Source: an uncultured Eubacteriales bacterium
GTDB taxonomy: Bacteria > Bacillota > Clostridia > Christensenellales > Aristaeellaceae
Direction of reading: 5' to 3'
Assembly: GCA_902790495.1 (NCBI GenBank)
Contig: CADASK010000003.1
Coordinates: 1 to 64,000 of the forward strand
Length of the DNA stretch: 64,000 bases
A program made the translations under genes and the position numbers. The notes beneath the pieces were generated by a model. It did not search any database, was not told the DNA's origin, and saw only the letters and a list, made by a program, of their open reading frames with translations. Below are positions 44,341-53,798 of this stretch, one piece after another (within the stretch, counting starts at the first letter, position 1; each line of letters opens with the position of its first letter).

Positions 44341-44944
44341 GGAGAAGGCCCGGGCGCTGCTGGCCTTCGAGGAGCCCTGGCGCGGGCAAGGCTTAGTTGT
44401 CGCCGGGATGGACGAGGCCGGGCGCGGCCCCCTGGCGGGCCCCGTGGTCACCGCTTGCGTGGTGATGCCGCCGGAGCCGCTGCTCATCTGGGTGGACGAC
44501 TCGAAAAAGCTCAGCGAGAAGCGCCGGGAGCAGGTCTATGAGGAGATCCTGGCGACGGCCCTGGCCGTGGGCGTGGGCATCGCGGACGCGGAGGAGATCG
44601 ACCGGGTCAACATCCTGCAGGCCACGAAGAACGCCATGCGGCGCGCCGCCGGCCAGGTGCAGGCGGACGTCTGCCTGATCGACGCGGTGGAGAATCTGGG
44701 CCTCGCCATGCGCGAGGTGCCGATCATCCGCGGCGACGCCCAGGCCTACTCCATCGCCGCGGCGAGCATCGTGGCGAAGGTGACCCGTGACCGGATGCTC
44801 CGGGAGCTGGACACCCGCTACCCGGACTACGGCTTCGCGCGCAACAAGGGCTACGGCACGGCGGAGCACATCGCCGCCCTGAAGCACCTCGGCCCCTGCC
44901 CGGAGCACCGCAGGAGCTTCATCGGGCATTTTGTAACAGTTTAG
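44321..44944 (+). CDS. rnhB: Ribonuclease HII
   Basis: Removes RNA from RNA-DNA hybrids and single ribonucleotides from DNA. The 207-residue protein has VVAGMDEAGRGPLAGPVV (catalytic Asp-Glu), the third acidic residue in CLIDAVENL, ASIVAKVTRDRML and YGFARNKGYGT. GGAGGTG at 44306-44312 supports ATG 44321 inside the end of rbgA. It ends in TAG, one of two such genes, directly before a family-B repeat. Confidence 0.96.
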   Translation: MARIPREEKARALLAFEEPWRGQGLVVAGMDEAGRGPLAGPVVTACVVMPPEPLLIWVDDSKKLSEKRREQVYEEILATALAVGVGIADAEEIDRVNILQATKNAMRRAAGQVQADVCLIDAVENLGLAMREVPIIRGDAQAYSIAAASIVAKVTRDRMLRELDTRYPDYGFARNKGYGTAEHIAALKHLGPCPEHRRSFIGHFVTV

Positions 44945-44962
44945 ATTTGCAAAGGCTTGAGG

Positions 44963-45084
44963 ACCTCATCCGTCAGCGTCTGACGACGCTGCCACCTTCC
45001 CCATAGGGGAAGGCTTTAGGGACCGTTCCCCAGCCTTCCCCCTTGGGGAAGGTGTCAGCCCGCTTGCGGGCTGACGGATGAGGT
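44963..45084. repeat. Family-B nested inverted repeat
   Basis: Perfect 14-base outer arms ACCTCATCCGTCAG (44963-44976) and CTGACGGATGAGGT (45071-45084) enclose further hairpins: CCTTCCCC / GGGGAAGG twice and TCAGCCCGC / GCGGGCTGA. The whole could form a multi-stem cruciform or RNA. Directly after it (45085-45104) is half of a family-A terminal hairpin. A truncated relative is at 61676-61730. Confidence 0.85.
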
Positions 45085-45109
45085 CGCCCGCAAGCGCGGA
45101 ACCCATGCA

Positions 45110-45505
45110 ATGAATCCGATAACAAAGATGAGCAATACAACAAACATCCGAACGCAATACACCTCCGGCCTCGCCGGTGAAACCCAGGCCGAGCGCTATC
45201 TCGCCTCCCTGGGCTACACCCCGATCACGCGCCGTTACCGCGGCGGCGACGGCGAGATCGACCTGATCCTCCGGGACGGGGACACCCTGGTCTTTGTGGA
45301 GGTCAAGGCGCGGCCCCGGGGCGCGGCGGGGCAGGGGCTGCTGGCCGTGACGTCTGCCAAGCAGAGACGCATGACCCACGCGGCCAGGCGGTTTTTGCTG
45401 GAGCGGGATGCTTTGGACAGCCCCGTTCGTTTTGATGTGGTGGAGATTACAGCCAGTGGGCTGCTCCACGTGAAGGATGCGTTCAGGCCGCAAAGAGCGT
45501 GGTAA
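45110..45505 (+). CDS. yraN: UPF0102 protein YraN
   Basis: A 131-residue protein with an endonuclease-like fold: GLAGETQAERYL, RYRGGDGEIDLIL...LVFVEVKAR (PD-(D/E)xK-like core), and VRFDVVEI. It has been linked to DNA processing but lacks an assigned reaction. The rbgA-rnhB-yraN order is common. There is no clear ribosome site; ATG 45110 or 45128 are both possible, both before the conserved part. Confidence 0.9.
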   Translation: MNPITKMSNTTNIRTQYTSGLAGETQAERYLASLGYTPITRRYRGGDGEIDLILRDGDTLVFVEVKARPRGAAGQGLLAVTSAKQRRMTHAARRFLLERDALDSPVRFDVVEITASGLLHVKDAFRPQRAW

Positions 45506-45537
45506 AATGCCCTTTGCGGTTGCATGGCAGCAGAGGG

Positions 45538-45595
45538 TTTCGCCGCCTGCGGGCGGCGACCAAAGGGCTTTGCGATCGCCCTTTGGAAACCTTCG
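45538..45595 (-). repeat. Family-A palindromic element (copy A11)
   Basis: CCAAAGGGC / GCCCTTTGG stem with the GGCTTTGCGATCGCC loop region, and terminal CGCCGCC-TGCG-GGCGGCG hairpin. Confidence 0.88.
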
Positions 45596-45666
45596 CCCTT
45601 CGCCGTTATCGTGTGCTGCTGTTTACTTGAGCTTGTTTAATTGTTGCCTACAGGAAGTGTGAGCCT

Positions 45667-48600
45667 ATGGTGATGCTGAGAGAACGTGCGCGGCTGCTGG
45701 CGGCGGGGGTGCTGCTGGCGGCTTTGCTGTGCCTGCCCATCGCGGCGGGAGCGGACGGCGGGGAGAACCTGCTGACCAACCCCTCCTTTGAGACGGTGGG
45801 GAGCAACGGCCTGCCCTCGGGCTGGTCGACGGACGCCTACCTGCGCACCGAGGGCTACACCGTGTGGAGCACGGACGACGGCGCGCAGGACGGGAACGTC
45901 AGCGCGGCCATCCACAACATCGGCCTGAACGACGCCCGCTTCACCCAGCGCGTGCGGGTGGAGCCGGAGAGCCTCTACCGCCTGTCCGGCTGGGTGAAGG
46001 CCCAGAGCGACGCGGGCGACGAGAACGGCTGGGGCGCCAACCTCTCCGTCGAGGGCGTCTACGCCTCCACCGACTGGATCTACGACACCGACGGCGCGTG
46101 GCGTTATGTGGAGATGTACGGCGAGACCGGTGAGGATCAGACCGAGGTGGTGGTCTGCGCCCGCCTGGGCGGCTACAGCGGCGAGAGCGTGGGCATGGCC
46201 TGGTTTGACGACCTGCGGCTGGAAAAGGTGGACTCCGTGCCGGGCGAGGACATCGCCCTGCGCTGGTACAACGTGGCCCGGCCTGCGGCGGCGGAGAGCT
46301 TCGACGAGGACGAGGCGGCCCCCTTCTACCCGTGGCTCATCGCCATCGCGGCGGTCTACACCCTGGCGCTGCTGGGGATGCTGCGCTGGCTGGGGGAGAG
46401 GCGGCAGCCGCTGGAGAGCCGGCGGGAGCGGACGTCCCCGCTGTTCTGGGTCGGCCTGGCCCTGGCCTTCGGCCTGCGCGTCTTCATCGCCCTGCGGGTG
46501 GAGGGCTACCAGGTGGATGTCAACTGCTTCCGCGCCTGGGGCGACCGCATGGCCTCGGTGGGGGCGGCGGGCTTCTACAGCGCGGACTGGTTCTGCGATT
46601 ATCCCCCGGCCTATCTCTATGTCTTGGGGCTGTGCGGCAGGGCGGTGCGCGCGCTGTCGGCAGACGCGGCCCTCTCCGGCGAGGCGGCCATGCTGGTCTA
46701 CAAGCTGCCGGTGATGCTCTGTGACCTGGGCCTGGCGGCGCTGCTGGAGCGCTTCAGCCGGGAGCGCAGCGCGGACCGCGGGCGCTCGGCGGCCCTCGGC
46801 CTGCTGCTGGCCTTCCACCCGATGCTGATCCTCAACAGCGCGGCCTGGGGCCAGATCGACAGCGTGCTGGCCCTGCTGATCTGCGCGATTGCGTACCTCG
46901 CCATCCGCAAAAACTGGCGCGCGCTGATGCCGGTCTACATGCTGGCGGCGCTGGTGAAGCCCCAGGCGCTGATGCTGGGCTTTTTGGGCCTGACCTGCCT
47001 GGCGATGGTGGGACTCCGGGAGAAGGAGAGCCGCAAGGCCATGCTCCAGGGCGCCGGGCTGGCAGTGCTGGTGCTGCTGGCGGTGGTGACGCCCTTCTCC
47101 ATTCGTCAGCAGCCGGACTGGCTCTTCCTCAAGTACGGCGAGTCCCTGGCCTCCTACGCCCACGCGACGGTGAACACCGCCAACCTCTACTACCTCTTCG
47201 GGGCGAACTGGGCGAGCGTGACGCTGCCGGCGAACCTCGGCGCGGCCCTGTGCCTGTGCCTGACCGCGGCGCTGTGGGGCCTGTGCGTGTTCCGCCGCCT
47301 GCGGGCGGAGGGCAGGCGCCTCATCTGGGTGGAACCGACGCTGATGGCGGCCTTCGCCCTCTTCTTCCTCTCGGCGGGTCTGGCCGGGGCCTCCTGGTCG
47401 GTCGTCGGCTACGGCGCGATGGCCTTCGCCTTCGCGGTGACCCTGCCGCTGTACATCCGCGCGGGGAAGGTGGAAAATCTGCCGCTGCTGGGCGGGCTGC
47501 TCTTCCTGCTGCTGTACACCCTGGGCATCAAGATGCACGAGCGCTACCTCTTCCCGGCCATTGCCCTGCTGTTCATGGCCTGGGCGGTGCGGCGGGATGC
47601 GCGCATCCTCATCGCCCTGGCGCTGAGCGGCGCGGCCATGTTCGTCAACACGGGCATCGTGCTGGACAACTCCATCCGCCTGGGCAGCGCGCTGGGCCAC
47701 CTGAACAGCGACACCCAGGGCCTGGCGAATGGCCTGGCGGTGCTGAACCTGGCCTCGCTCATCCCGCTGCTGGGCGCGGCCCTGGACGCCTGCCTCTCGC
47801 CGGAGCGCGAGGTGCGGCTGCACCTGCCCTTTGGGCTGAGGCTGCGGGAGGCGGAGCCCGTGCCGGTCACGGCCTTCCGCACGGACGCGGGGCTGCACTG
47901 GTCGCGCAGGGACACGGCCATCCTCGCCGCCATCACCCTGGTCTACAGCGCGGTGGCCCTGTGGAACCTCGGCAGCACCAAGGCCCCGCAGACGGCCTGG
48001 ACCTCCACCGGCTACGACGAGCAGGTGGTGCTGGACCTGGGCGAGCGGCACGAGGACTTCTCCATGGCCTACTTCGCGCGGGTCAGCTACAGCAACTTCT
48101 CCGTGGAGACCAGCGACGATGGCGTCACCTGGTCCCAGCCCTATCCCGCGCAGATGGCCGAGGGCATGTGCTTCCACTGGACCTATCTGATGCCCGCCAC
48201 GGCGGACGCCTACGGCAACGCGAGCTTCGTCTCCTCCGTGCGCTACGCCGACGTGCAGAAGCTCTCCGGTCGCTACGTGCGGCTGACGGCGGATCAGATC
48301 GGCCTGCAGCTGTGCGAGGTGATCTTCCGCGAGAGCGTGACCGAGGCCGTGAACCACACCGATGCGGAGAACGGGAGCACCTGGACGGAATACGTGCAGC
48401 ACAGCGGCGCGGAGATCCCCGCGACGTTCGTGCGGCAGACCGGCATCAACATGGATTCGCCGCTGCTCTCGGACGGGGCGGCGGTCTGCGACGAGCCGGG
48501 CACCCTCGAGGGCGAGCCGGGCTGGTACAACTCCACCTACTTCGACGAGATCTACCACGCGCGCACGGCCTACGAGCACCTGCACGGCCTGGTACCCTAC

Positions 48601-49908
48601 GAGACGACGCACCCGCCGCTGGGCAAGCTGCTGATGAGCGCGTGCGTGGCCGTGTTTGGCATGACGCCCTTCGGCTGGCGCTTCGCCGGGGCGCTGGCGG
48701 GCATCCTGATGCTGCCGGCGATGTACCTGCTGGGCAAGCAGCTGACCAAGCGCACGAGCCTCGCGGCCCTGGCCTGCGGGCTGCTGGCGCTGGACTGCAT
48801 GCACCTGACCCAGACGCGCATCGCCACCATCGACAGCTTCCCGGTGCTGTTCATCCTGTTGGCGACACTGTTCATGCTGCGCTTCATGCAGCGGGATCTC
48901 TCTGCGCCCGTGCCGGGGCTTTTGACGGAGCGGCAGGGCGGCTTTAGGGCTGTGCGATCCTTCCTGCCTGACCTGGCCTGCAGTGGCTTCTTCATGGGCT
49001 GCGCGGTGGCGAGCAAGTGGATCGGCGTCTATGCAGGCCTGGGGCTGGCGGTGCTCTACTTCTGGACCTGTCTGCGCCATCTGCGCATGGGCCGCGAGGC
49101 GAAGCGCCTGCTGCGGGAGCATGCCGCGCTGGACGCTGAGACCCGGGCCGCGCTGGAGGTGCGGGCGGACTGCGCCTTCACCCGGTTCGTGGCCCTATGC
49201 CTGTGCTGTCTCGTCTTCTTTGTGGCGGTGCCGGTTATCGTGTACCTGCTGTGCTACCTGCCGTACTTCGCCTACCGGATGCCGGTCTCCCCGCTGGAAT
49301 ACCTGCGGCTGGTGGTGCAGGCCCAGGAGTACATGCTCAGCTACCACGGCGAGCCGGGCCGCGGCATGGACCATCCCTTCTATTCCCCCTGGTACGAGTG
49401 GCCGGTCAACGGGCGGCCGATGTATTACGCCATGGGCTACTACCAGCGGCCGGGGTACAGCCAGGCCATCTTCTGCTTCGGCAACCCGGCGGTGTGGTAC
49501 GTGGGCCTGGCCGCGGTGGGCCTGCTGGCCCTGCTCTGGGCGCGCCGCCACGTCTATCGCCGCGCGGGCACGGAGGGGCTGCTGCATCCCCGGGCATATA
49601 CGGACGCCATCGGCCCGGCCTTCGTGCTCATCAGCCTGCTGGCCCAGTACCTGCCCTGGGTGCTGGTGCCCCGCGGCACCTACATCTACCACTACTTCGC
49701 CTCCGTGCCCTTCCTGATCCTGGCAACCGTGCTGGTAGTGGGCTGGGCGATGGAGCGCCTGCCGCGTCTGGGCGTCTGGCCGGTGATCGTCCTGCTGCTG
49801 GCGGCGCTGATCGGCTTCGGCATCTTCTACCCCTACGCCAGCGGCGTCACCACGCCGGTGGACTGGCTGAATATCGGAAGCCATTTCCTGACGCTGTATC
49901 ACACGTAA
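45667..49908 (+). CDS. Giant membrane GT-C glycosyltransferase fusion
   Basis: One uninterrupted 1413-residue frame. A signal peptide or first span (LLAAGVLLAALLCLPIAAGA) leads to a CBM-like beta domain (NLLTNPSFETVGSNGLPSGW..., residues about 35-195). A multi-span GT-C module follows with GYQVDVNCFRAWGDRMA in its first loop (near 283). A discoidin-like beta domain (SNFSVETSDDGVTW...SGRYVRLTADQIGLQLCEVIF, about 785-890) comes next. The last part is a dolichyl-phosphate-mannose protein mannosyltransferase-type GT-C module with YFDEIYHARTAYEHLHG near 957, THPPLGKLLM, and LDCMHLTQTRIATIDSF. It probably transfers sugars from a lipid carrier on the outer face of the membrane. Two GT-C halves in one chain is unusual. 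It is followed by a strong terminator. Confidence 0.85.
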   Translation: MVMLRERARLLAAGVLLAALLCLPIAAGADGGENLLTNPSFETVGSNGLPSGWSTDAYLRTEGYTVWSTDDGAQDGNVSAAIHNIGLNDARFTQRVRVEPESLYRLSGWVKAQSDAGDENGWGANLSVEGVYASTDWIYDTDGAWRYVEMYGETGEDQTEVVVCARLGGYSGESVGMAWFDDLRLEKVDSVPGEDIALRWYNVARPAAAESFDEDEAAPFYPWLIAIAAVYTLALLGMLRWLGERRQPLESRRERTSPLFWVGLALAFGLRVFIALRVEGYQVDVNCFRAWGDRMASVGAAGFYSADWFCDYPPAYLYVLGLCGRAVRALSADAALSGEAAMLVYKLPVMLCDLGLAALLERFSRERSADRGRSAALGLLLAFHPMLILNSAAWGQIDSVLALLICAIAYLAIRKNWRALMPVYMLAALVKPQALMLGFLGLTCLAMVGLREKESRKAMLQGAGLAVLVLLAVVTPFSIRQQPDWLFLKYGESLASYAHATVNTANLYYLFGANWASVTLPANLGAALCLCLTAALWGLCVFRRLRAEGRRLIWVEPTLMAAFALFFLSAGLAGASWSVVGYGAMAFAFAVTLPLYIRAGKVENLPLLGGLLFLLLYTLGIKMHERYLFPAIALLFMAWAVRRDARILIALALSGAAMFVNTGIVLDNSIRLGSALGHLNSDTQGLANGLAVLNLASLIPLLGAALDACLSPEREVRLHLPFGLRLREAEPVPVTAFRTDAGLHWSRRDTAILAAITLVYSAVALWNLGSTKAPQTAWTSTGYDEQVVLDLGERHEDFSMAYFARVSYSNFSVETSDDGVTWSQPYPAQMAEGMCFHWTYLMPATADAYGNASFVSSVRYADVQKLSGRYVRLTADQIGLQLCEVIFRESVTEAVNHTDAENGSTWTEYVQHSGAEIPATFVRQTGINMDSPLLSDGAAVCDEPGTLEGEPGWYNSTYFDEIYHARTAYEHLHGLVPYETTHPPLGKLLMSACVAVFGMTPFGWRFAGALAGILMLPAMYLLGKQLTKRTSLAALACGLLALDCMHLTQTRIATIDSFPVLFILLATLFMLRFMQRDLSAPVPGLLTERQGGFRAVRSFLPDLACSGFFMGCAVASKWIGVYAGLGLAVLYFWTCLRHLRMGREAKRLLREHAALDAETRAALEVRADCAFTRFVALCLCCLVFFVAVPVIVYLLCYLPYFAYRMPVSPLEYLRLVVQAQEYMLSYHGEPGRGMDHPFYSPWYEWPVNGRPMYYAMGYYQRPGYSQAIFCFGNPAVWYVGLAAVGLLALLWARRHVYRRAGTEGLLHPRAYTDAIGPAFVLISLLAQYLPWVLVPRGTYIYHYFASVPFLILATVLVVGWAMERLPRLGVWPVIVLLLAALIGFGIFYPYASGVTTPVDWLNIGSHFLTLYHT

Positions 49909-49921
49909 GGGTAAGCAACAG

Positions 49922-49961
49922 AAAAACCATGCGAGGTTTCAAGGCTTCGCATGGTTTTTTC
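49922..49961 (+). terminator. Terminator after the giant glycosyltransferase
   Basis: AAAAACCATGCGA paired with TCGCATGGTTTTTT. It is nearly identical to the terminator at 59474. Confidence 0.92.
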
Positions 49962-49990
49962 TGTGGGTCTTTCATCCTGCCAAAGCGCGC

Positions 49991-51040
49991 TCATTTGGGC
50001 TCCTGATACCTTCTCCTGTATTCGCTGGGGGTTGCGCCGTTATGCTTGCGGAAGGCTCTGATGAACTGGTCGCTGCCCTCGTAGCCGATCTGCAGGGCGA
50101 TATCCAGGATGCTGATGGAGGTGTCCCGCAGCAGCTGCTTGGCGTTCTCCAGGCGGATGCTGGTCAGCAGCTGGGTGAAGGTCTGGCCGGTGGTGTGGCG
50201 GATCATGCGGGAGGCGTGCTCCGGGGAATAGTGGAAGGCCTCGGCGAGCTGGGTGAGCGTGGTGTCCGACGCGTGGTCCTGGATGTAGCGCGCAAAGCGG
50301 ATGGCCGCGTCGGAATCCGCCGGCTGGTCCGCAGGCAGCTCGCAGCTGGCCATGTACCGCCGGAGCAGCAGCACGAAAATCTTGGTGACCACCGCGTTGA
50401 TCAGCTCGTTGTAGTAGGCCTCCTGGTCAAAGGTTTCGCTGCACAGCTCGACGAAGGCGTAGTGCAGGTCCATGTCGTCCCGGGTGTGGAAGAGCAGGTA
50501 GTCAATGCCCGGCTTGCTCAGCAGCGTGCTCATGAAGAAGTTGGACAGCAGGTTGTCCCCGCGCAGGATGCTGTAGAAATACTGGCGGAAGGTGGAGCGG
50601 CGGATCAGCACGTCGATGATGATGCTCTCGTCGTTCACATCCAGGGAGTGGGTGACCTTGGGCTGGATGAAGCAGAGGTCGCCCGTGCGGAGGATGGAGC
50701 GGTTTTCGCCCACCTGATGGATGCACTTGCCCTCCAGCACGAAGAACATCTCAAAGAAATTGTGGTGGTGGGGGATGGCCGGGGTGTAGCAGTTGTGCTT
50801 GAAGACGTGGATGCCCTCCCGCCAGTCGGAGGAGAAGAACCAGTCCTCCAGGTACTCCGGCGGGATCGTGTCCTTCCACTCCGGCACCAGGAGGTTGTCC
50901 CGGTAGACCTGCTCGCGGTCGATCCCGGCGAGGTATTCCTCAAAGCCCATGGAGGAGGCCTTGGCCAGCCGGTAATTCCGGTAAAAGATCTCGCTGTCGT
51001 TCAGGGCGTGGAGCCGGCTCATCAGCTGAGGTTCGTTCAT
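49991..51040 (-). CDS. AraC-family transcriptional regulator
   Basis: A 349-residue regulator. The middle has a cupin-like sensor domain (NCYTPAIPHHHNFFEMFFVLEGKCIHQVGENRSILRTGDLCFIQP, residues about 95-140). The C-terminus carries two AraC helix-turn-helix motifs (TQLAEAFHYSPEHASRMIRHTTG and ISILDIALQIGYEGSDQFIRAFRKHNGATPSEYRRRY). It is transcribed away from the sugar ABC operon across a 252-base gap, so it probably responds to the imported sugar and activates that operon. Confidence 0.93.
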   Translation of the reverse strand: MNEPQLMSRLHALNDSEIFYRNYRLAKASSMGFEEYLAGIDREQVYRDNLLVPEWKDTIPPEYLEDWFFSSDWREGIHVFKHNCYTPAIPHHHNFFEMFFVLEGKCIHQVGENRSILRTGDLCFIQPKVTHSLDVNDESIIIDVLIRRSTFRQYFYSILRGDNLLSNFFMSTLLSKPGIDYLLFHTRDDMDLHYAFVELCSETFDQEAYYNELINAVVTKIFVLLLRRYMASCELPADQPADSDAAIRFARYIQDHASDTTLTQLAEAFHYSPEHASRMIRHTTGQTFTQLLTSIRLENAKQLLRDTSISILDIALQIGYEGSDQFIRAFRKHNGATPSEYRRRYQEPK

Positions 51041-51082
51041 GCTTCTTGTCCTTCCTTCCCGGATGCGGTCGGGGATGAGGAC

Positions 51083-51111
51083 AGGATATACGCGAAGGAG
51101 AGAATTGTCAA
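51083..51111 (-). promoter_or_regulatory. Promoter of the AraC regulator gene
   Basis: On the minus strand TTGACA (51111-51106), 17 bases, TATCCT (51088-51083). A perfect palindrome CCTGATCAGG lies at 51161-51170 between the divergent promoters and may be a regulator site. Confidence 0.65.
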
Positions 51112-51248
51112 TACCCCATGCCTGATTTGCAGACAGTCTTTTGTTTTGTGAGGAATCAGCCCTGATCAGGCAGCTTATGGACAGATGATATCAAATATTG
51201 CATGCTCAATCAATCAAATATGATCGAACACAGACCGCGGCGTCATGC

Positions 51249-51254
51249 TATAAT
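51249..51254 (+). promoter_or_regulatory. -10 box of the sugar ABC operon
   Basis: TATAAT at 51249-51254 without a recognisable -35 hexamer 17 bases upstream, a pattern typical of activator-dependent promoters. This fits control by the divergent AraC protein. Confidence 0.6.
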
Positions 51255-51292
51255 GCGGGTATCAGGAATCGTTCACGATTGGGGTGATTTTG

Positions 51293-52780
51293 TTGGAGCC
51301 GATTTTAACGGTGCGGGGCATGGACAAGAGCTTCGGCGCCACCGTCGCGCTGCGGCAGGTGGATCTGGACGTGTATCCCGGGGAGATCCGGGGTCTGATC
51401 GGCGAGAACGGCAGCGGCAAATCCACGCTGACCTCCATCATTGCGGGCATCCAGAAGGCGGACGCGGGGGAGATCCGCTTCCACGGCCAGCCCTGGCAGC
51501 CCGCCTCCATGATCGACGCCCTGGCCCACGGCATCGGCATGATCGTGCAGGAAACCGGCACGATCCCAGGCATCACCGTGGCGGAAAACCTCTTCCTCGG
51601 CGAGAGCAGCCGCTTCCGCACGCCGCTGGGGCTGGTCAGCCGCCACGCCATGGAGCGGGAGGCCCGTCAGGCCCTGGACGTGATCCACGCCGACCACATC
51701 CAGCCCGGGATGCCCACCGCCATGCTGGACCTGCAGGAGCGCAAGCTGGTGGAGGTCGCCAAGGTGATGGTGAAGAAGCCGGAGATTCTGGTGGTGGACG
51801 AGACCACCACGGCCCTCTCCCAGAAGGGCCGCGAGCTGCTGTACCGGCTGATGAACAGCCTGAAGGCGGAGGGCAAGTCCGTCATCTTCATCTCCCACGA
51901 CCTGGACGAGATCAAGCAGGTCTGCGACACGCTGACCGTGCTGCGGGACGGACGGATCATCACCCATTTCACCCGAGAGACCTACGACGACGATGCCATC
52001 AAGACCAGCATGATCGGCCGGGAGATGCAGGGCGATTACTACCGCTCGGACAGCGAGCCCTCCTGGCGGGAGGACGTGCTGCTGAGGGCCGAGCACCTGA
52101 CCGGCAGCGGGCTGCGGGACATCTCCCTGGAGGTCCGGGCCGGGGAGATCCTCGGCGTCGGCGGCCTGAGCGAGTGCGGCATGCACACCCTGGGCAAGGC
52201 CCTGTTCGGCAGCGCCCAGCTGACCGGCGGCACCGTGGAGACCGAGGGCAAGGCCTTCAGCGATCCCAGACAGGCCACGAAGCTCGGCGTGGGCTATGTT
52301 TCCAAGGAGCGGGACACCGAGTCCCTGTGCCAGCAGGCCTCCATCCGGGACAACATCGCCATCGCCGGCCTCAAGCACATCCAGCATAAGCGCCTGATCC
52401 TCAAAAAGCGGGAGACGGCCTACGTGCAGAAGCAGGTGGACGCCCTGAGCATCAAGTGCCGGCACATGGAGCAGCCCGTCAGCGCCATGTCGGGCGGCAA
52501 CAAGCAGAAGGTCGTCTTCGGCAAGTGGCTGGGCGCGGGGAGCAGGGTGCTGATCCTCGACTGCCCCACCCGCGGCGTGGACATCGGCGTGAAGCAGAGC
52601 ATGTACCAGCTGATCACCCAGATGAAGCGCGAGGGCAAGGCCATCCTGATCATCTCCGAGGAGATGGCGGAGCTGATCGGCATGTGCGACCGCCTGCTGG
52701 TGATGAAGGACGGCGTGGTGCAGAAGGAATTCCTGCGCGGGCAGATGAACGAGGCGGACATCATCCGCTACATGATTTGA
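51293..52780 (+). CDS. Sugar ABC importer ATPase (RbsA/MglA type)
   Basis: A 495-residue protein with two ABC domains, as in ribose/galactose importers. The first has Walker A GENGSGKSTL and DETTTALS; the second has GLSECGMHTLGKALFG in the degenerate Walker A position, the signature MSGGNKQKVVFGKWLG and Walker B LILDCPTRGVDIG. GGGGTGAT at 51281-51288 supports a TTG start at 51293 (or 51290); GTG 51284 lies inside that site. It is the first gene of a six-gene sugar operon. Confidence 0.93.
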   Translation: MEPILTVRGMDKSFGATVALRQVDLDVYPGEIRGLIGENGSGKSTLTSIIAGIQKADAGEIRFHGQPWQPASMIDALAHGIGMIVQETGTIPGITVAENLFLGESSRFRTPLGLVSRHAMEREARQALDVIHADHIQPGMPTAMLDLQERKLVEVAKVMVKKPEILVVDETTTALSQKGRELLYRLMNSLKAEGKSVIFISHDLDEIKQVCDTLTVLRDGRIITHFTRETYDDDAIKTSMIGREMQGDYYRSDSEPSWREDVLLRAEHLTGSGLRDISLEVRAGEILGVGGLSECGMHTLGKALFGSAQLTGGTVETEGKAFSDPRQATKLGVGYVSKERDTESLCQQASIRDNIAIAGLKHIQHKRLILKKRETAYVQKQVDALSIKCRHMEQPVSAMSGGNKQKVVFGKWLGAGSRVLILDCPTRGVDIGVKQSMYQLITQMKREGKAILIISEEMAELIGMCDRLLVMKDGVVQKEFLRGQMNEADIIRYMI

Positions 52781-52792
52781 GGAGGCGGTCGT

Positions 52793-53752
52793 ATGGGCAA
52801 GCAGACAATCCGTGAGCGCATCCCGGCCTTTGCCTCCATCCTGGGGCTGCTGGTGCTGATCGCTGCCTACTACATCGTCGGCGCGATCCGGGACGCCAAC
52901 GTGGCCTACGGCCTCAAGGCCGTCGTCAACCAGAGCGTGGTGGTGGCGCTGGTGGCCACCGGCGCGGTCTTCATCTACACCCTGGGCAGCTTTGACATCA
53001 GCCTCGGCGCGGCCACCGGCGTCAGCGCGCTGCTGGGCGCCATGGCCTACAACGCCACGGGGAGCCTGGCGGTCATGTTCCTCGTGTGCGTCGGGGTCGC
53101 CGTGGCCATCGGCTTCATCAATTCCTCCCTGGCGTCGGTCTTCAACCTGCCCATCTTCGTCACCACGGTGGCGATGATGAGCGTGCTCAGCGCCTTCATG
53201 CTGATCCTCATCGGCTGGAACGGCGCGGGCGACACCATCAAGGTGAAGGCCCGGGACGTGCGGCCCCTGGACAACATTCCCTTCAAGGTGGCGATCCTCG
53301 CGGCCTACATCGCCCTGTGCTGGTTCGTGTTCACCCTGCTGCCCACGGGCCGCGAGGCCAAGTTCATCGGCGGCAACCCGGTGTGCGCGCGGCTCAGCGG
53401 CATCAACGAGAAGAAGCTGGCCGTCATCGCCTCGCTGATCTCCGCCGTCGGCATCGGCCTGGGCGCGTTCCTGACCATCGTCTACGCGCCGACGCTCAAC
53501 AAGGACACGGCCTCCTCCATCGGCATGGACGTGATCATCGCCATCGTCTTCGGCGGCATGCCGGTCTCCGGCGGCCCCCGCAGCCGCATCCTGTCGGCGG
53601 TGGTCGGCGCCTTCTCCATGGGCTTCCTCAGCCAGATCATGTCCATGCTGAACCTGGGCAGCGGCTACGGCCAGATGATCAAGGCGGCCATCTTCCTGCT
53701 GGTGGTGTTCATCGCCCTGGGCAGCCAGCGCGGCAAGCTTCTCACAAGATGA
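52793..53752 (+). CDS. Sugar ABC importer permease (RbsC-like)
   Basis: A 319-residue membrane protein with about 8-10 spans. The GSFDISLGAATGVSALLG and FIGGNPVCARLSGINEKK blocks and the final FGGMPVSGGPRSRILSAVVGAFSMGFLSQIM are diagnostic of the RbsC/XylH family. GGAGG lies close to ATG 52793. A second permease of the same family follows the binding protein, so the channel is probably a heterodimer. Confidence 0.92.
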   Translation: MGKQTIRERIPAFASILGLLVLIAAYYIVGAIRDANVAYGLKAVVNQSVVVALVATGAVFIYTLGSFDISLGAATGVSALLGAMAYNATGSLAVMFLVCVGVAVAIGFINSSLASVFNLPIFVTTVAMMSVLSAFMLILIGWNGAGDTIKVKARDVRPLDNIPFKVAILAAYIALCWFVFTLLPTGREAKFIGGNPVCARLSGINEKKLAVIASLISAVGIGLGAFLTIVYAPTLNKDTASSIGMDVIIAIVFGGMPVSGGPRSRILSAVVGAFSMGFLSQIMSMLNLGSGYGQMIKAAIFLLVVFIALGSQRGKLLTR

Positions 53753-53798
53753 TAACGCGGCAAGCGTTACAATAAAAAGCAAAAAAGGAGAAACGAAC

